DNA of 34,023 bases from Chloroflexota bacterium (GCA_022561985.1 JADFQE010000014.1:1-34023), one strand, 5' to 3'. Shown: positions 7,043 to 18,486, counted from the stretch's first letter. Made by a program: numbers and translations. Notes: a model not told the origin generated them from the sequence alone.

Positions 7043-8437
7043 ATGACGACGCGGCGCAGGCCCTGGCGCCTGGCGCTGACCGCCCTCTGGGTGGCGTGCC
7101 TCGCGCTCGGGACCGTGGGCCAGGCCGTTGCCCAGGACGTGGGCGGGGCGCGCCAGGCGCACGTCGTCACCATCGACGGCATCATCAACCCCGTGAGCGC
7201 ACGCTTCTTGGAGCGCGCCGTCGAGGGCGCCGAGGCCGCGGACGCCGAGGTCATCGTGCTCGTGCTGAACACGCCCGGCGGGCTGCTCGATTCCACGCGG
7301 CGCATGGTCGAGACGATCTTCGCATCCGGCGTGCCGGTCATCGTCTACGTGGCGCCCTCCGGCGGCCGGGCGGCCTCGGCCGGCACGTTCATCACCGCGG
7401 CGGGACACATCGCGGCGATGGCGCCCGGCACGAACATCGGCGCCGCGAGCCCCATCGGCGGGCAGGGCGAGGAGCTGCCGGAGACGCTGAAGGAGAAGAT
7501 ATTCGAGGACACGGCAGCCGAGATACGCGCCATCGCGGAGCGGCGGGGAAGGGCGGTCGAGCCGCTCGAGGCCACCGTGCTCGAGGCCAAGGCCTACACC
7601 GCGAACGAGGCGCTGGAGCTCGGCATCATCGACCTCGTCGTATCGAGCGTCAGTGAGCTGCTCGATCTGATCGACGGCCGCGAGGTGCTCGTCGAGACGG
7701 AGGAGGGCGAGGTCACGGTCACCCTGGAGACGGCGGGGCTGACGGTCAGGGACGTGGAGATGGGGTTCTTCGACCGGCTGCTGTCGTTCATCGCCGACCC
7801 GAACATCGCCTTCCTGCTGCTCTCGCTGGGTGGATTGGGGCTGGTCGTGGAGATGTGGAGCCCCGGCCTCATCTTCCCCGGGGTCAGCGGTCTCATCGCG
7901 CTGGTCCTCGCCTTCATGGCCCTCGGCAACCTGCCGGGGAACTGGGCCGGCATCGCGCTGCTTCTCCTGGCGTTCGTGCTCGCCATGACCGAGGCCAGCG
8001 TCGATGGGTTCGGCGTGCTCGGTGCCCTCGGCATCGTCAGCTTCGTCCTGGGGGGCGTCCTGCTGTTCGCCCACTTCGGGACGCCGTCGCCCGTTCTGCC
8101 GTCCCTCCGGGTGAGTCTGTGGGTGCTCGTGCCGGTCTCGGCGGCCATGGCGGCGAGCGTCGGTGGGCTCACGTACTCGATGGTACAATCCCGGCGCGAA
8201 CAGCACCGTGAAGGGCCGGAGGAGCTCCCGTTCATCGGGGCCGGAGGCGTCGTTACGGCAGTCCTCAACCCCCGCGGAACGGTCCGCGTCCGCGGACAGA
8301 TGTGGGGTGCGAGCGCCGCGGACGGCGAGCGCATCGAGCGCGGCGCCGGCATCGTCGTCGTCGCGGAGGAGGGCGCGCTGCTGACGGTCGAGCGGCGCGC
8401 CGAGGCCGCCGAGCCTGGAGCGGAACCGCAAGCCTGA
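7043..8437 (+). CDS. NfeD-family membrane serine protease (long form, ClpP-class)
   Basis: 464 aa. An N-terminal signal peptide (LALTALWVACLALG ... AVAQD) leads into a ClpP/crotonase-fold protease domain (~40-220) with VLVLNTPGGLLDS and the nucleophile motif GGRAASAGTFI (Ser112). K151, in LKEKIFED, is the probable general-base Lys. Four to five membrane helices follow (~255-370), then a C-terminal OB-fold domain (GAGGVVTAVLNPRGTVRVRGQMW). Long NfeD proteins are membrane proteases that cleave stomatin-family partners, and a slipin gene follows 50 nt downstream as in the classic pair. The start codon lacks an obvious Shine-Dalgarno. Role: membrane protein quality control. Confidence 0.93.
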   Translation: MTTRRRPWRLALTALWVACLALGTVGQAVAQDVGGARQAHVVTIDGIINPVSARFLERAVEGAEAADAEVIVLVLNTPGGLLDSTRRMVETIFASGVPVIVYVAPSGGRAASAGTFITAAGHIAAMAPGTNIGAASPIGGQGEELPETLKEKIFEDTAAEIRAIAERRGRAVEPLEATVLEAKAYTANEALELGIIDLVVSSVSELLDLIDGREVLVETEEGEVTVTLETAGLTVRDVEMGFFDRLLSFIADPNIAFLLLSLGGLGLVVEMWSPGLIFPGVSGLIALVLAFMALGNLPGNWAGIALLLLAFVLAMTEASVDGFGVLGALGIVSFVLGGVLLFAHFGTPSPVLPSLRVSLWVLVPVSAAMAASVGGLTYSMVQSRREQHREGPEELPFIGAGGVVTAVLNPRGTVRVRGQMWGASAADGERIERGAGIVVVAEEGALLTVERRAEAAEPGAEPQA

Positions 8438-8487
8438 CCGAGGCCCAACCAAGGCCCAACCCAAGGCCCATACCCAAGGAGGGACCC

Positions 8488-9360
8488 ATGGCGAACTGGG
8501 GAATGAACGTCGTCAAGCAGTACGAGCGGATGGTCGTCTTCAGGTGGGGGAAGTACACGGAGACCCGGATGCCCGGCGTGCGGTGGCTCTGGCCCATCGT
8601 CAACAACGGCTCGAAGACCGTGGACCTGCGCGAGGTGCCGGTGATCATCCCGCGCCAGACCAGCATCACGCGCGACAACGCGCCCATCGACATCGACTTC
8701 TTCGTGTACATGCAGATCATGGCGGACCGTCCCCAGGACACCATCCTGAACATCGACAACTTCGGCCTGGCGGCACAGGCGCTCGCCATGACCAGCCTGC
8801 GCGCGATCGTCGGCGAGATGAACCTGGACGAGGTGCTGTCCAAGCGCGACCGGATCAACTCGCAGCTCCAGCTCAAGCTGGACGAGGTGACGGCGAACTG
8901 GGGCGTGAAGGTCACCCGCGTCGAGATCAAGGAGGTCGAGCCCCCGCGCGACGTGCAGGAGGCCATGAACCGCCAGCTCTCGGCGGAGCGCAACCGGCGG
9001 GCCGCCGTCACCGAGGCGGAGGGCCAGCGCGACGCGCAGATCAACATAGCCGAGGGCGACAAGCAGGCCTCCGTCCTGCGCGCAGCGGGCAACAGGGAGG
9101 CCACGATCCTGGAGGCCGAGGGCCATCGGCAGGCCGAGATCCTGCGGGCGGAGGGCTTCAGCCTGGGCATGGAGCGCATCAACCAGGCCGCGATGGTGGC
9201 GGACCCGCGCACCATGAGCCTCCAGTACTTCGATACGCTCAAGGAGATCGGGGCCGGCGAGTCGACGAAGTTCATCTTCCCGATGGAGTTCACGTCGATG
9301 CTCCAGTCCTTCATCCAACAGATGCGTGGCGGTGGGAGCGACGAGCAGACGGGCAGCTAG
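8488..9360 (+). CDS. Slipin/stomatin-like SPFH protein without membrane anchor
   Basis: 290 aa from ATG 8488, preceded by AAGGAGGG; the track start at 8302 lies inside nfeD. The protein has the stomatin/SPFH order: YERMVVFRWGKYTETRMPGV at the very N-terminus, VDLREVPVIIPRQTSITRDN, IDFFVYMQI, then a helical Ala/Glu-rich region with EAEGQRDAQI, AAGNREATILEAEGHRQAEI and ending in SLQYFDTLKEIG. Slipins form membrane-associated oligomers and are cleaved by NfeD. The usual N-terminal hydrophobic hairpin is missing, leaving only about ten residues before the SPFH fold, so it may be peripheral or recruited through NfeD. It is translated from the same operon as nfeD. Confidence 0.9.
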   Translation: MANWGMNVVKQYERMVVFRWGKYTETRMPGVRWLWPIVNNGSKTVDLREVPVIIPRQTSITRDNAPIDIDFFVYMQIMADRPQDTILNIDNFGLAAQALAMTSLRAIVGEMNLDEVLSKRDRINSQLQLKLDEVTANWGVKVTRVEIKEVEPPRDVQEAMNRQLSAERNRRAAVTEAEGQRDAQINIAEGDKQASVLRAAGNREATILEAEGHRQAEILRAEGFSLGMERINQAAMVADPRTMSLQYFDTLKEIGAGESTKFIFPMEFTSMLQSFIQQMRGGGSDEQTGS

Positions 9361-9376
9361 GCGGCTCTGCCCCCGG

Positions 9377-10105
9377 ATGCCGAGACTGCTCGCCACCCTC
9401 GCGGCCGGCGCCGCCACCCGTGCGGCGGCAGCGATGAGCGCGGCCGCGCTCATCGCCGCCTGCACGGCCGCTGTGCCGCCGCCAACGCCGCCGTCGGCCG
9501 AAGCGCTCCGTGACCGCGCCGTGGCCACGCTCCGTGACCTTTCGAGCGTCCACTTCACCGTCTCGCACGAGGCGGGTGGCACCGACCTTGGCGGTGGCCT
9601 GACGCTGCTCACGGCCGAGGGCGATGCGCTCTTCCCCGACCGCGCCGAGCTGAGCGCGCTCACGGTGGTCGAAAGCGCGGGGATCAACCTGTCGCTGGGC
9701 ATCGTGCAGATCGCGCGAGACACCTACGTGCGCGACCCCGTGAGCCGCATCTGGCGCGAGGCGGAGCCCGGCACGCTGCCCTTCAACTTCGTTGGCATGC
9801 ACGACAGCCTCGCGGACGCGCTCGCGGCGACGACCGGCCTTGCGCTCACCGACGGCGGCGAGCGGGACGGCGTTGCGACGTTCCTGCTGAGCGGGACCGT
9901 CGCGGCGCGCGCCTTCGCCGGCCTCGTTCCGGGTGCGTTGGAGGGGTCCGTGCTGCGGATCGATGCCTGGATCGGCCGGGAGGACGCGCTGCCGCGGAGC
10001 ATCCGTCTGGCGGGCGCGCTCCTGGCGGGCGATCCGCCGGAGATGGTCCGCCTGATGGCGCTCCGCGATTTCAACGCTCCCGTCACCGTCGAGCCGCCCC
10101 TCTAG
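9377..10105 (+). CDS. LppX/LprAFG-like lipoprotein
   Basis: The start chosen is ATG 9377 (MPRLLATLAAG), 17 nt after the slipin stop; the track start at 9326 overlaps the slipin. The 242-aa protein has a signal peptide with lipobox-like ALIAAC, a Pro-rich tether (PPPTPPS), and then a region like the LppX/LprG half-barrel fold: LRDLSSVHFTVSHEAG, LLTAEGDALFPDRAE, and a second half ending in ALRDFNAPVTVEPP. These lipoproteins bind acyl lipids in a hydrophobic cavity and carry them across the envelope. An MFS exporter begins only 8 nt downstream, a pairing reminiscent of LprG with the P55 transporter in actinobacteria, so lipid or glycolipid export is a reasonable inference. Confidence 0.78.
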   Translation: MPRLLATLAAGAATRAAAAMSAAALIAACTAAVPPPTPPSAEALRDRAVATLRDLSSVHFTVSHEAGGTDLGGGLTLLTAEGDALFPDRAELSALTVVESAGINLSLGIVQIARDTYVRDPVSRIWREAEPGTLPFNFVGMHDSLADALAATTGLALTDGGERDGVATFLLSGTVAARAFAGLVPGALEGSVLRIDAWIGREDALPRSIRLAGALLAGDPPEMVRLMALRDFNAPVTVEPPL

Positions 10106-10113
10106 GACCCCCC

Positions 10114-11586
10114 ATGCGCATGCAGCGGCTGATCCCCAGCGTCTCCTCACCGGCCGCGGTCCTCGTGACCGTCTGCGCCGGCGTCTTCCTCGCCTCCCTC
10201 GACCAGACCTCCGTGGTCACCGCGCTGCCCGAGATCATGCTGGACCTGGGCATCACCATCGACCGCCTCGACGACCTGGCGTGGGTCGTGACGGCCTACC
10301 TCCTGGGCTTCACCGTCGCCATGCCGCTGCTCGGGCGCGCGGGGGACGTCTACGGCTACCGGCGGCTGTACATCGGGGCCACCCTCGTGTTCGGCGCCGG
10401 GTCCGCGCTCGTGGCGGCGGCGCCGGACCTCGGCTGGCTCATCGCCGCACGCGTCGTGCAGGCGGTCGGTGGCGGCGCGCTGATCCCCGCCGCCATCGCG
10501 CTCGCCAGCGAGCGCTTCCCCGCGGCGCGGCGGCCCATCGTCTTCGGCATCGTGGGCGCGGCGGCAGAGATGGGGGCCGTGCTCGGCCCGCTCTACGGCG
10601 GCACCATCATCCACCTGCTCGGGTGGCGGTGGATCTTCTGGACGAACCTCCCCGTCGTCGTCGTCCTGCTCGCGGCCGTGCTGGCCGTGCCCGTCGTCCG
10701 GCGTGCGGGCGGCCGGCTCGATGTCCGTGGAGGCTTGCTGCTTGCCGCCGGCCTCGCGCTCGTCACCCTCGCCCTCTCGCAGCGCTCGCTGTTCCAGGGG
10801 GTGAGCGTGCTGCCCTACGCGCTCGGCGGCGCCGGGATCGCCGCGTTCGCTGCCCTGGCGTGGGCCGAGCGGCGGGCCATCGAGCCGGTGCTCTCCGGGG
10901 CGCTGTTCCGCTCCCGCCGGTTCGCGGCCGCGATGTCGGCGCAGCTGCTCGTGGGCGGCGCGCTCATCATGGCGCTCGTCACCGTGCCGCTGATGACGGA
11001 TACCGTGCTCGGCGGGAGCCCCCTGGAGGGCGGCTTGAACCTGATGCGGTTCACCGGCGCGATCCCCCTCGGCGCGATCGCCGGAGGGTATGCGGCGCGC
11101 TGGCTCGGACCGCGCACGCCGACGCTCGTGGGACTCGCCTTCGGCGCGGCCGGGCTCCTGCTCATGAGCACGTGGGACGTCTCGATCCGGGACCCGGCGC
11201 TCTCGCTGCACCTGGCGACCGGGGGCTTCGGGTTCGGGCTCGTCATCGCACCGCTCGTCGTCTCCACCATCGACGCGGCGGCGGAGAGATACCGCGGGAC
11301 GGCGGCGGCATGGATCACGGTCTCGCGCATGCTGGGCATGACGCTCGGCCTGGCGGCGCTCTCGGCCTGGGGCATGGGGTACTTCCAGGTGCTGACGGCC
11401 GACGTCGCCTTCCCGCTGGGGGGGAGCGCCGAGGCGTTGGCGGCGTACGAGGCCGGCGTGAGCGGAGCGGCGGTCGATGTCTTCTCGGCGTTCTTCCGGG
11501 CCGGCGCCGCGCTCAGCCTTGCGGCGATGGTGCCCGCGCTCCTGCTGGCGGGCCACCCGAGCCGAGGCGCCCCGGCGAGCCGCTAG
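10114..11586 (+). CDS. DHA2-family MFS transporter (14-TM, EmrB/QacA type)
   Basis: 490 aa, highly hydrophobic with about 14 predicted membrane helices. The first helix has the DHA2 hallmark FLASLDQTSVVTALPEI. Motif A between helices 2 and 3 reads GRAGDVYGYRRLYIG, and a motif-C-like Gly-rich helix is present (GIVGAAAEMGAVLGPLYGG). Such proton antiporters export drugs or lipids. It starts 8 nt after the LppX-like gene and is the last gene of the nfeD-slipin-lipoprotein-MFS run. Its stop overlaps the convergent nnrE stop by 4 nt. Substrate unknown; the lipoprotein neighbour favours a hydrophobic or lipid cargo. Confidence 0.92.
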   Translation: MRMQRLIPSVSSPAAVLVTVCAGVFLASLDQTSVVTALPEIMLDLGITIDRLDDLAWVVTAYLLGFTVAMPLLGRAGDVYGYRRLYIGATLVFGAGSALVAAAPDLGWLIAARVVQAVGGGALIPAAIALASERFPAARRPIVFGIVGAAAEMGAVLGPLYGGTIIHLLGWRWIFWTNLPVVVVLLAAVLAVPVVRRAGGRLDVRGGLLLAAGLALVTLALSQRSLFQGVSVLPYALGGAGIAAFAALAWAERRAIEPVLSGALFRSRRFAAAMSAQLLVGGALIMALVTVPLMTDTVLGGSPLEGGLNLMRFTGAIPLGAIAGGYAARWLGPRTPTLVGLAFGAAGLLLMSTWDVSIRDPALSLHLATGGFGFGLVIAPLVVSTIDAAAERYRGTAAAWITVSRMLGMTLGLAALSAWGMGYFQVLTADVAFPLGGSAEALAAYEAGVSGAAVDVFSAFFRAGAALSLAAMVPALLLAGHPSRGAPASR

Positions 11587-12311
11587 CCGAGGCGCACGAT
11601 GTCGTCGGTTGCGAACAGAGGGCCGAGCGCGATGCTCAGGCCCGGCCGGGCGTAGAGCTCGGGTGGGATGGAGATGTCGGCCAGGTAGAGCTCGCCGACG
11701 TACTCCGCCGCCGCCGCCGCCCGCAAGCCTTCCTTGGGCAGTGCCAGCGTGAGCGTGGCGTCGGCGCGGATAGCCTCGCCGGCGGCTTCGCCGGTCGTCG
11801 CATCGAGCCCCGTCGGCACGTCCAGCGCGAGGGTTGGGGCGCGGTGGCGGTTCGCCGAGCGCACCAGCGCCGCCGTGGTCTCTGAGGGAGCGCCGCGCAG
11901 GCTGTAGCCGATCAGCGCGTCGACGATGAGGTCGGCCTCCGGAAGCGCCTCGGCTTGCGGCGCGACGGCCACGGGCACGCCGGCGGCCTCGAGGATGCCT
12001 CGCTGGTGGCGCGGCACGTCGCCCATCTCTTCGGGTGGCTCCGTCGCGAGCACGCGGACGTCCGCGCCCCAGTTGTGGAGATTGCGTGCGCAGACCAGCC
12101 CGCCTCCGCCGTTCCCCCCGGGGCCCGCGAGCACGAGCACCCGTCTCCCGCGCGCATCCCCGGCCAGGAACCGCTCGCGGGCGAGGCGCGCGAGCGCACG
12201 CCCCGCGTTCTCCATCATCTGGAGGAGCGTGATCCCGAACTCTTCGACGGCGAGCCTGTCGACCTCGCGCATCTGGTCCGCCGTGACGTACGGGACCTGG
12301 GGGCCCGTCAA
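11583..12311 (-). CDS. nnrE: NAD(P)H-hydrate epimerase (YjeF N-terminal domain only)
   Basis: 242 aa. Motifs of the YjeF_N fold run in order: MREVDRLAVEEFGI, LLQMMENAGRALA, VLAGPGGNGGGGLVCARNL, VDALIGYSLRGAP and ALDVPTGLDATTG. The enzyme interconverts the R and S forms of hydrated NADH or NADPH so that the dehydratase NnrD can repair them. Many bacteria fuse both domains; here only the epimerase is present and NnrD must be elsewhere. It is the last gene of the tkt-pgi-HAD-zwf operon, 9 nt after zwf, so it is probably made together with the main NADPH-producing enzyme. It ends in a 4-nt overlap with the convergent MFS gene. Confidence 0.9.
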   Translation of the reverse strand: MTGPQVPYVTADQMREVDRLAVEEFGITLLQMMENAGRALARLARERFLAGDARGRRVLVLAGPGGNGGGGLVCARNLHNWGADVRVLATEPPEEMGDVPRHQRGILEAAGVPVAVAPQAEALPEADLIVDALIGYSLRGAPSETTAALVRSANRHRAPTLALDVPTGLDATTGEAAGEAIRADATLTLALPKEGLRAAAAAEYVGELYLADISIPPELYARPGLSIALGPLFATDDIVRLG

Positions 12312-12320
12312 CGGGCGGCT

Positions 12321-13783
<1,463 letters not shown>

Positions 13784-13787
<4 letters not shown>

Positions 13788-14548
13788 GGGCCCGCCACCT
13801 CCAGGTGCGCCTCGCGGTTGTGCGCCTCGATCCGCCGCCTCACGGTATCGAGCAGCGCATCGGTGCGGCGGACGACCCACTCCTCCGGAACGGGAAGCTC
13901 GCGTTGGAGGCTGCACTCCGTGAAGGGCGTCGCCACCGCGATGACGCTCATCCCCGCCGCGACGCCGGAGCGGACGCCCATGACCGAGTCCTCGATCACC
14001 AGGCACTCGCCCGGGGGGACGCCGAGCTTCGAGGCTGCCAACAGGTAGATCTCCGGGTCGGGCTTCGGCTTCTGGACGTCCTCGCGGCTCACGATGACGT
14101 CCAGGTGCTTTTCGATGTCGAGAGCCCGGAGCACATGCAGTGCCTCCTTGCGCTGCGACATGGTCGCCAGCCCCGTGCCGCAGAAACTCTCCTTGGCCAC
14201 GCGCAGCAGGCCGACGGTATGCGGCCATTCGTTGTCGCGGACCACCTGCGGGTCCGCCACCATCGCGTCGTAGATCTCGAGGCGCATGCGGGTCAGCACC
14301 GCCTCCGGCTCCGCATCCCCATGCTCCGCCATCAGCGGCCGCAACAGCGGCTCGAGGCCCAACGACTCCATGATGTGGCGCGAGGCGACGTTGCGCTCGG
14401 ACCCGACGATCTCGCGGTAGGCCTCGACGGCGCGCTCGTCGGGCTCGTCGAGGCCTCCGAGGCGCTGCGCCGCGATCGCGTACGACCGGGCCTTGAGCCG
14501 CTCGGACTGCACCAGCGTGCCGTCGAGATCGAACAGGATCGCCTTCAC
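13784..14548 (-). CDS. HAD-superfamily phosphatase/phosphomutase-like hydrolase
   Basis: 254 aa from GTG 14548, with GAGGAG six bases upstream. HAD motif I is FDLDGTL with D7 as nucleophile and D9 as acid-base. A helical C1 cap follows, then a motif II region (LATMSQRK), motif III Lys in QKPKPDPEIYLLA, and motif IV VIEDSVMGVRSGVAAG. This is the beta-phosphoglucomutase/sugar-phosphatase type. Placed between pgi and zwf with translational coupling to zwf, it probably acts on a sugar phosphate, for example removing a dead-end or side product or isomerising a glucose phosphate. The exact substrate cannot be read from sequence. Confidence 0.88.
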
Positions 14549-14562
14549 GCTCGCTCCTCTAT

Positions 14563-16215
14563 TCAGCCCGTGGACAATTCAGCCAGCAGCCGCAGGATAC
14601 CGGCTTCCGCGTCCGGCGAGACGTCGATGCGGGCCACGCGCCGGCCCGCCGCCACCAGCGCTTCGAAGTCGCCCTGGGCCTGCGCCGCAACGAGCGTTCG
14701 GAAGCCGAAGTCGCTGCCGGGGATCGCGACGTCGCTCCCATCGGCGTCCCCACCCTCATAGGTGAGCTGCAGGAACAGCCCGGTGTCCGGGCCGCCCTTG
14801 TGCAGCTGGCCGGTGGAGTGGAGGAAGCGCGGGCCGTAGCCGAAGGTGGTGGCGATCTTGTGGCGCTCCATCACGCGCTTGCGCAGCGCCGCGGCCGCGG
14901 CGTCGACGCCCGTGCTCTGAGGGACGTACGCCATCACCGCGAGGTAGTCGCCGGGCTTGGCACCCGCCAGCAGCTCTTTCGCCGAGCCGGCGGGCGGGGC
15001 ATCCGGCGGGGCCTTTGCGCTGCCGAAGGTTTCCAGCACGCGGCCGGTCGCGTCCTTCGCCGCCTGCACGTTCGGCTGGTCGAAGGGCTGGACGCCTAGG
15101 ATCGCGCCCGCGACCGCTGTCGCGAACTCCCAGCGGAAGAACTCGGCCGCGATGTCGTAGGCGTCGCTGAGCACGAGCTGCACCAGCGGGTGCCCGGCCC
15201 CGGCGAGCCGCTCGGTCGCGACGTCGAGCGAGGCGTTGTCGTCCCCCGGGACGCGCAGGTAGACGAAGACGCGGTCGTCGCCGTAGTCGCCCGGGCTCCC
15301 GACCGGCTCGCCGGCGACCGGGACGATGCCGGTGCCGTCCTTCCCGGTGCTCTCGGCGATGAGCTGCTCGATCCAAAGCCCGATGCTTAGCACCGAGGGC
15401 GAGGCGACGATGGTGAGCTTGTCTCGACCCTTGAGCGCCAGCGCGCCGAGCATCGCGCCGAGCCATGCGCCGGGGTTGGAGGGCACATCAAGCGCAGCGT
15501 CGCACCGGGCCGCCATGTCGTTCGCCCGCTCCAGCAGCCGGGCGATGTCGACGCCGATCGCCGCCGCCGGGACGAGGCCGAAGTGCGTGAGCACCGAGTA
15601 GCGCCCGCCGATGTCCGACCGGCTCTCGAACAGCCGCCGGAAGCCGTCCGTTGCGGCAAGGCTCGCCAGGGGGGTTCCGGCGTCGGTCACGGCGACGAAG
15701 TGGTCGCCGGCGCCCTCGCCGACCGCGTCGGCGACCACGCCCCTGAAGTGCTTGTAGAGCACGTTGGGCTCGATGGTGGTGCCTGATTTCGACGACACGA
15801 TGAACAGCGTCCGGGCCGGGTCGATGGCCTGCGTCACGCTCCGCACCCGCGCGGGGACCGTCGAGTCGAGCACCGTCAGCTCCGGGAAGCCGCCGGCGCT
15901 GCCGATCGATGCGCGGATGACCTCCGGCCCGAGGCTGCTGCCGCCCATGCCGAGCAGCACGACGTCTTGGAACCCACCGTCCCGGACGTTGCCCCCGAAG
16001 GTCCGCAGCGTGTCGAGCTCGCGCTTCATGTCGCCGTCGGTGTGCAGCCATCCCAGCCGGTTCTCGATCTCGGCCGGGTCGTCCCGCCAGACGGTGTGGT
16101 CGCCCGACCAGATGCGCTGGACCACCGCCTCCTTCTCGAGGCGCGTGAGCGCGTCCGTCACGTCCGTGGCATACGACCCCAGGGAGATCGTGGGACGCTC
16201 GGCGCTCCCGGTCAC
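14563..16215 (-). CDS. pgi: Glucose-6-phosphate isomerase
   Basis: 550 aa. The phosphosugar-isomerase fold is shown by [16 protein letters not shown] (~85-100), [16 protein letters not shown] (~137-152), and the C-terminal [18 protein letters not shown] carrying conserved His and Lys residues. The form resembles the isomerase half of the transaldolase-isomerase fusions common in some phyla, but no transaldolase domain is attached here. It interconverts glucose 6-phosphate and fructose 6-phosphate, linking glycolysis with the pentose phosphate genes around it. Its start overlaps the transketolase stop by 4 nt, and the HAD gene follows after 14 nt. Confidence 0.93.
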   Translation of the reverse strand: MTGSAERPTISLGSYATDVTDALTRLEKEAVVQRIWSGDHTVWRDDPAEIENRLGWLHTDGDMKRELDTLRTFGGNVRDGGFQDVVLLGMGGSSLGPEVIRASIGSAGGFPELTVLDSTVPARVRSVTQAIDPARTLFIVSSKSGTTIEPNVLYKHFRGVVADAVGEGAGDHFVAVTDAGTPLASLAATDGFRRLFESRSDIGGRYSVLTHFGLVPAAAIGVDIARLLERANDMAARCDAALDVPSNPGAWLGAMLGALALKGRDKLTIVASPSVLSIGLWIEQLIAESTGKDGTGIVPVAGEPVGSPGDYGDDRVFVYLRVPGDDNASLDVATERLAGAGHPLVQLVLSDAYDIAAEFFRWEFATAVAGAILGVQPFDQPNVQAAKDATGRVLETFGSAKAPPDAPPAGSAKELLAGAKPGDYLAVMAYVPQSTGVDAAAAALRKRVMERHKIATTFGYGPRFLHSTGQLHKGGPDTGLFLQLTYEGGDADGSDVAIPGSDFGFRTLVAAQAQGDFEALVAAGRRVARIDVSPDAEAGILRLLAELSTG

Positions 16216-18245
16216 AGCGCGGCCTGCTTCACCAGGGCCTCGGCCTCATCCGCGACGTGCTCGGGCGTGAGGCCGAGCTCTTGGTAGATGCGCTTGTACG
16301 AAGCCGAGGCGCCGAAGCGATCGACGCCCACGGATGCACCGTCGAGCCCGACGTAGCGCTCCCAGCCGAGGGTCCCCGCGGCCTCGACGGACACGCGCGC
16401 CCTCACGCCGCGTGGGAGCACGCTCTCCCGGTAGCTGGCCGGCTGCGCGTCGAAGATCTCCCACGATGGCAGTGAGACGACGCGGGCGGCGACGCCGCGG
16501 TCATCGAGCAGCTTCGCGGCATCGAGCGCGATCTGCACCTCGGAGCCCGTCGCGATGAGGATGGCCTGTGGGTCGCCTGGCGCCTCCCGGAGCACGTAGC
16601 CACCGCGCTGGAGGCCGGCGGCGCTCGCGTAGGCCGTGCGGTCCAGCACCGGCATTCCCTGACGCGTGAGCACGAGCGCGGTCGGCCCGTCGCGCCGCTC
16701 AAGCGCAGCCTTCCACGCCTCCGCCGTCTCCGTCGCGTCGGCCGGCCGTATGACGACGAGGTTCGGGACGGCGCGCAGCCCGATGAGCTGCTCGATGGGC
16801 TGGTGCGTCGGGCCGTCCTCGCCGAGGGCGACCGAGTCGTGGGTGAAGACGAAGATCGCGCGCTGGCCCATCAACGCCGCGAGGCGCATGGGCGGGCGCA
16901 TGTAGTCGGAGAAGATGAAGAAGGTCGCGGTGTAGGGGATGACGCCCCCGTGCAGCGCCATCCCGACGGCGATGCTGCCCATCGCGTGCTCGCGGACGCC
17001 GAAGTGCATGTTGTGGTCGACGGTTGCATCGAGCCCCACGTCCGCGTGACTCTTCAGCAGCGTCTTGGTGGACGGCGCAAGGTCGGCGGACCCTCCCGTG
17101 AGCGCATGGACGCGCTCGGCGATCGCGTTCATCGCCCGGTTCCCGGCGTCGCGCGTGGAGAGCGCGGTGTCGCCGTCGAAGAGGCCATCGAGCCCGTCCG
17201 CCCAGCCCTCGGCCAGATCGCCGCTCAGGTCGGCCTCGAGTTGCGCGGCCTCGGCGGGGTAGGCGGCGCGGTAAGCTTCGAGGCGCGCTTCCCAGTCGCG
17301 CTGCGCGTCCGCGCCCCGGCCCAACGCCCCCCGCATGTGATCGAGCGCGTCTGGGGGGATGACGAAGGGCTCGTTCTCCCAGCCCAGCCGCTCGCGGGTC
17401 AGGCGCACCTCGTCCTCGCCCAGGGGCTCGCCGTGCACCCCGCCGGTGTTCGCCTTGTTCGGGCTGCCGTAGCCGATCACGCTATGCACCACGACCAGGC
17501 TCGGCCGGCCCGTCTCGGCGCGCGCCTCGGCGATCGCGGCCTCGATCCCGTCGAGGTCGTTGCCGTCGACAGGCCCGGCGACGTGCCAGCCATAGGCGCG
17601 GAAGCGCGCGGGGACGTCCTCGGTGAAGGCGATGTCGGTGTCGCCCTCGATGGAGATGCCGTTGTCGTCGTAGAGGTAGACGATCTTGCCGAGGCCCAGG
17701 GTGCCCGCGAGCGACGCCGCCTCGGACGACACGCCCTCCATGAGGTCGCCGTCCGACACGATGGCGTAGACGCGGTGGTCGATGATCCGGTGGTCCGGCC
17801 GGTTGTAGTGCTCGCCCAGCCAGCGCTCGGCCACCGCCATCCCGATGCCGCTCGCGAAGCCCTGGCCCAGCGGGCCCGTGGTCATCTCAGCGCCGGGGGT
17901 GTGACCGTATTCGGGGTGTCCGGGCGTCTGAGAGCCCCACTGCCGGAACTGGCGGATCTCCTCCAGCGAGAGTGGGTAGCCGCTCAGGTGCAGCAGGGCG
18001 TAGAGCAGCATCGACGCGTGTCCGGCCGACAGCACGAAGCGGTCGCGGTCGGGCCAGCGGGAGTCGGCCGGGTTGTGCTTGAGGAAGCGGTCCCAGAGGA
18101 TATACGCCATCGGCGCGGCACCCATGGGCGCGCCCGGATGCCCGCTGCCGGCCTTCTGGACGGCGTCGACGGCCAGGAAGCGGATGGTGTTGATGCTGAG
18201 CTCGTCGAGCTTTGCGGTCGTTCGCGATGCTGTCACCGAAGGCAT
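16212..18245 (-). CDS. tkt: Transketolase
   Basis: 677 aa if started at ATG 18245. GTG 18236 is an alternative with better spacing from GGAG; the track start at 18299 is less likely. The thiamine-diphosphate domain has [34 protein letters not shown] and [18 protein letters not shown] with [11 protein letters not shown]. The pyrimidine-binding domain carries [21 protein letters not shown]. Length is as usual for the two-domain bacterial enzyme. It moves two-carbon units between sugar phosphates in the non-oxidative pentose phosphate pathway. It is the first gene of a tight five-gene minus-strand operon; a 7-bp hairpin in its leader may matter for expression. Confidence 0.95.
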   Translation of the reverse strand: MPSVTASRTTAKLDELSINTIRFLAVDAVQKAGSGHPGAPMGAAPMAYILWDRFLKHNPADSRWPDRDRFVLSAGHASMLLYALLHLSGYPLSLEEIRQFRQWGSQTPGHPEYGHTPGAEMTTGPLGQGFASGIGMAVAERWLGEHYNRPDHRIIDHRVYAIVSDGDLMEGVSSEAASLAGTLGLGKIVYLYDDNGISIEGDTDIAFTEDVPARFRAYGWHVAGPVDGNDLDGIEAAIAEARAETGRPSLVVVHSVIGYGSPNKANTGGVHGEPLGEDEVRLTRERLGWENEPFVIPPDALDHMRGALGRGADAQRDWEARLEAYRAAYPAEAAQLEADLSGDLAEGWADGLDGLFDGDTALSTRDAGNRAMNAIAERVHALTGGSADLAPSTKTLLKSHADVGLDATVDHNMHFGVREHAMGSIAVGMALHGGVIPYTATFFIFSDYMRPPMRLAALMGQRAIFVFTHDSVALGEDGPTHQPIEQLIGLRAVPNLVVIRPADATETAEAWKAALERRDGPTALVLTRQGMPVLDRTAYASAAGLQRGGYVLREAPGDPQAILIATGSEVQIALDAAKLLDDRGVAARVVSLPSWEIFDAQPASYRESVLPRGVRARVSVEAAGTLGWERYVGLDGASVGVDRFGASASYKRIYQELGLTPEHVADEAEALVKQAAL

Positions 18246-18280
18246 CTCCACAAGGGCCGGGTTCGAGCCCCCCGATTCTA

Positions 18281-18297
18281 GCAGGGCACAGCCCTGC
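18281..18297 (-). other. Hairpin in the transketolase leader
   Basis: GCAGGGC-ACA-GCCCTGC is a perfect 7-bp stem with a 3-nt loop, 36 nt upstream of the transketolase start. No T-run follows, so it is probably not a terminator. It may be a leader structure or a remnant of a palindromic repeat. Confidence 0.35.
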
Positions 18298-18362
18298 ACT
18301 CACATGGGGGAAGGCCGCCGGTGTGCGACGGGCGCTGCCGTGCAAGACGTGCCCGCCCACCG

Positions 18363-18387
18363 TCATCCTGAGCGGAGCGAAGGATCT
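18363..18387. repeat. TCATCCTGAGCGGAGCGAAGGAT-type dispersed palindromic repeat, single copy
   Basis: The sequence TCATCCTGAGCGGAGCGA + AGGATCT contains the inverted repeat ATCCT...AGGAT. I recognise it as an intergenic repeat common in many Chloroflexota and other genomes. Only one copy is seen in this window, in the divergent tkt/cyclodeaminase spacer. Function unknown; usually treated as a miniature mobile or structural repeat. Confidence 0.6.
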
Positions 18388-18486
18388 CTCACCCCACCCG
18401 CGACTTAGATGCCGCCACGACCAGGGACGGCGCAGGCACTCTTTCTTTGGCATACTCAAGAGGCGCTCACGAGAAGGGAGACCCAC

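Noticed and set aside
18255-18275. GGGTTCGAGCCCC sequence that looks like a tRNA T-arm upstream of transketolase
   Set aside because: Only three base pairs of the stem match, and no acceptor, D or anticodon arm can be built around it.
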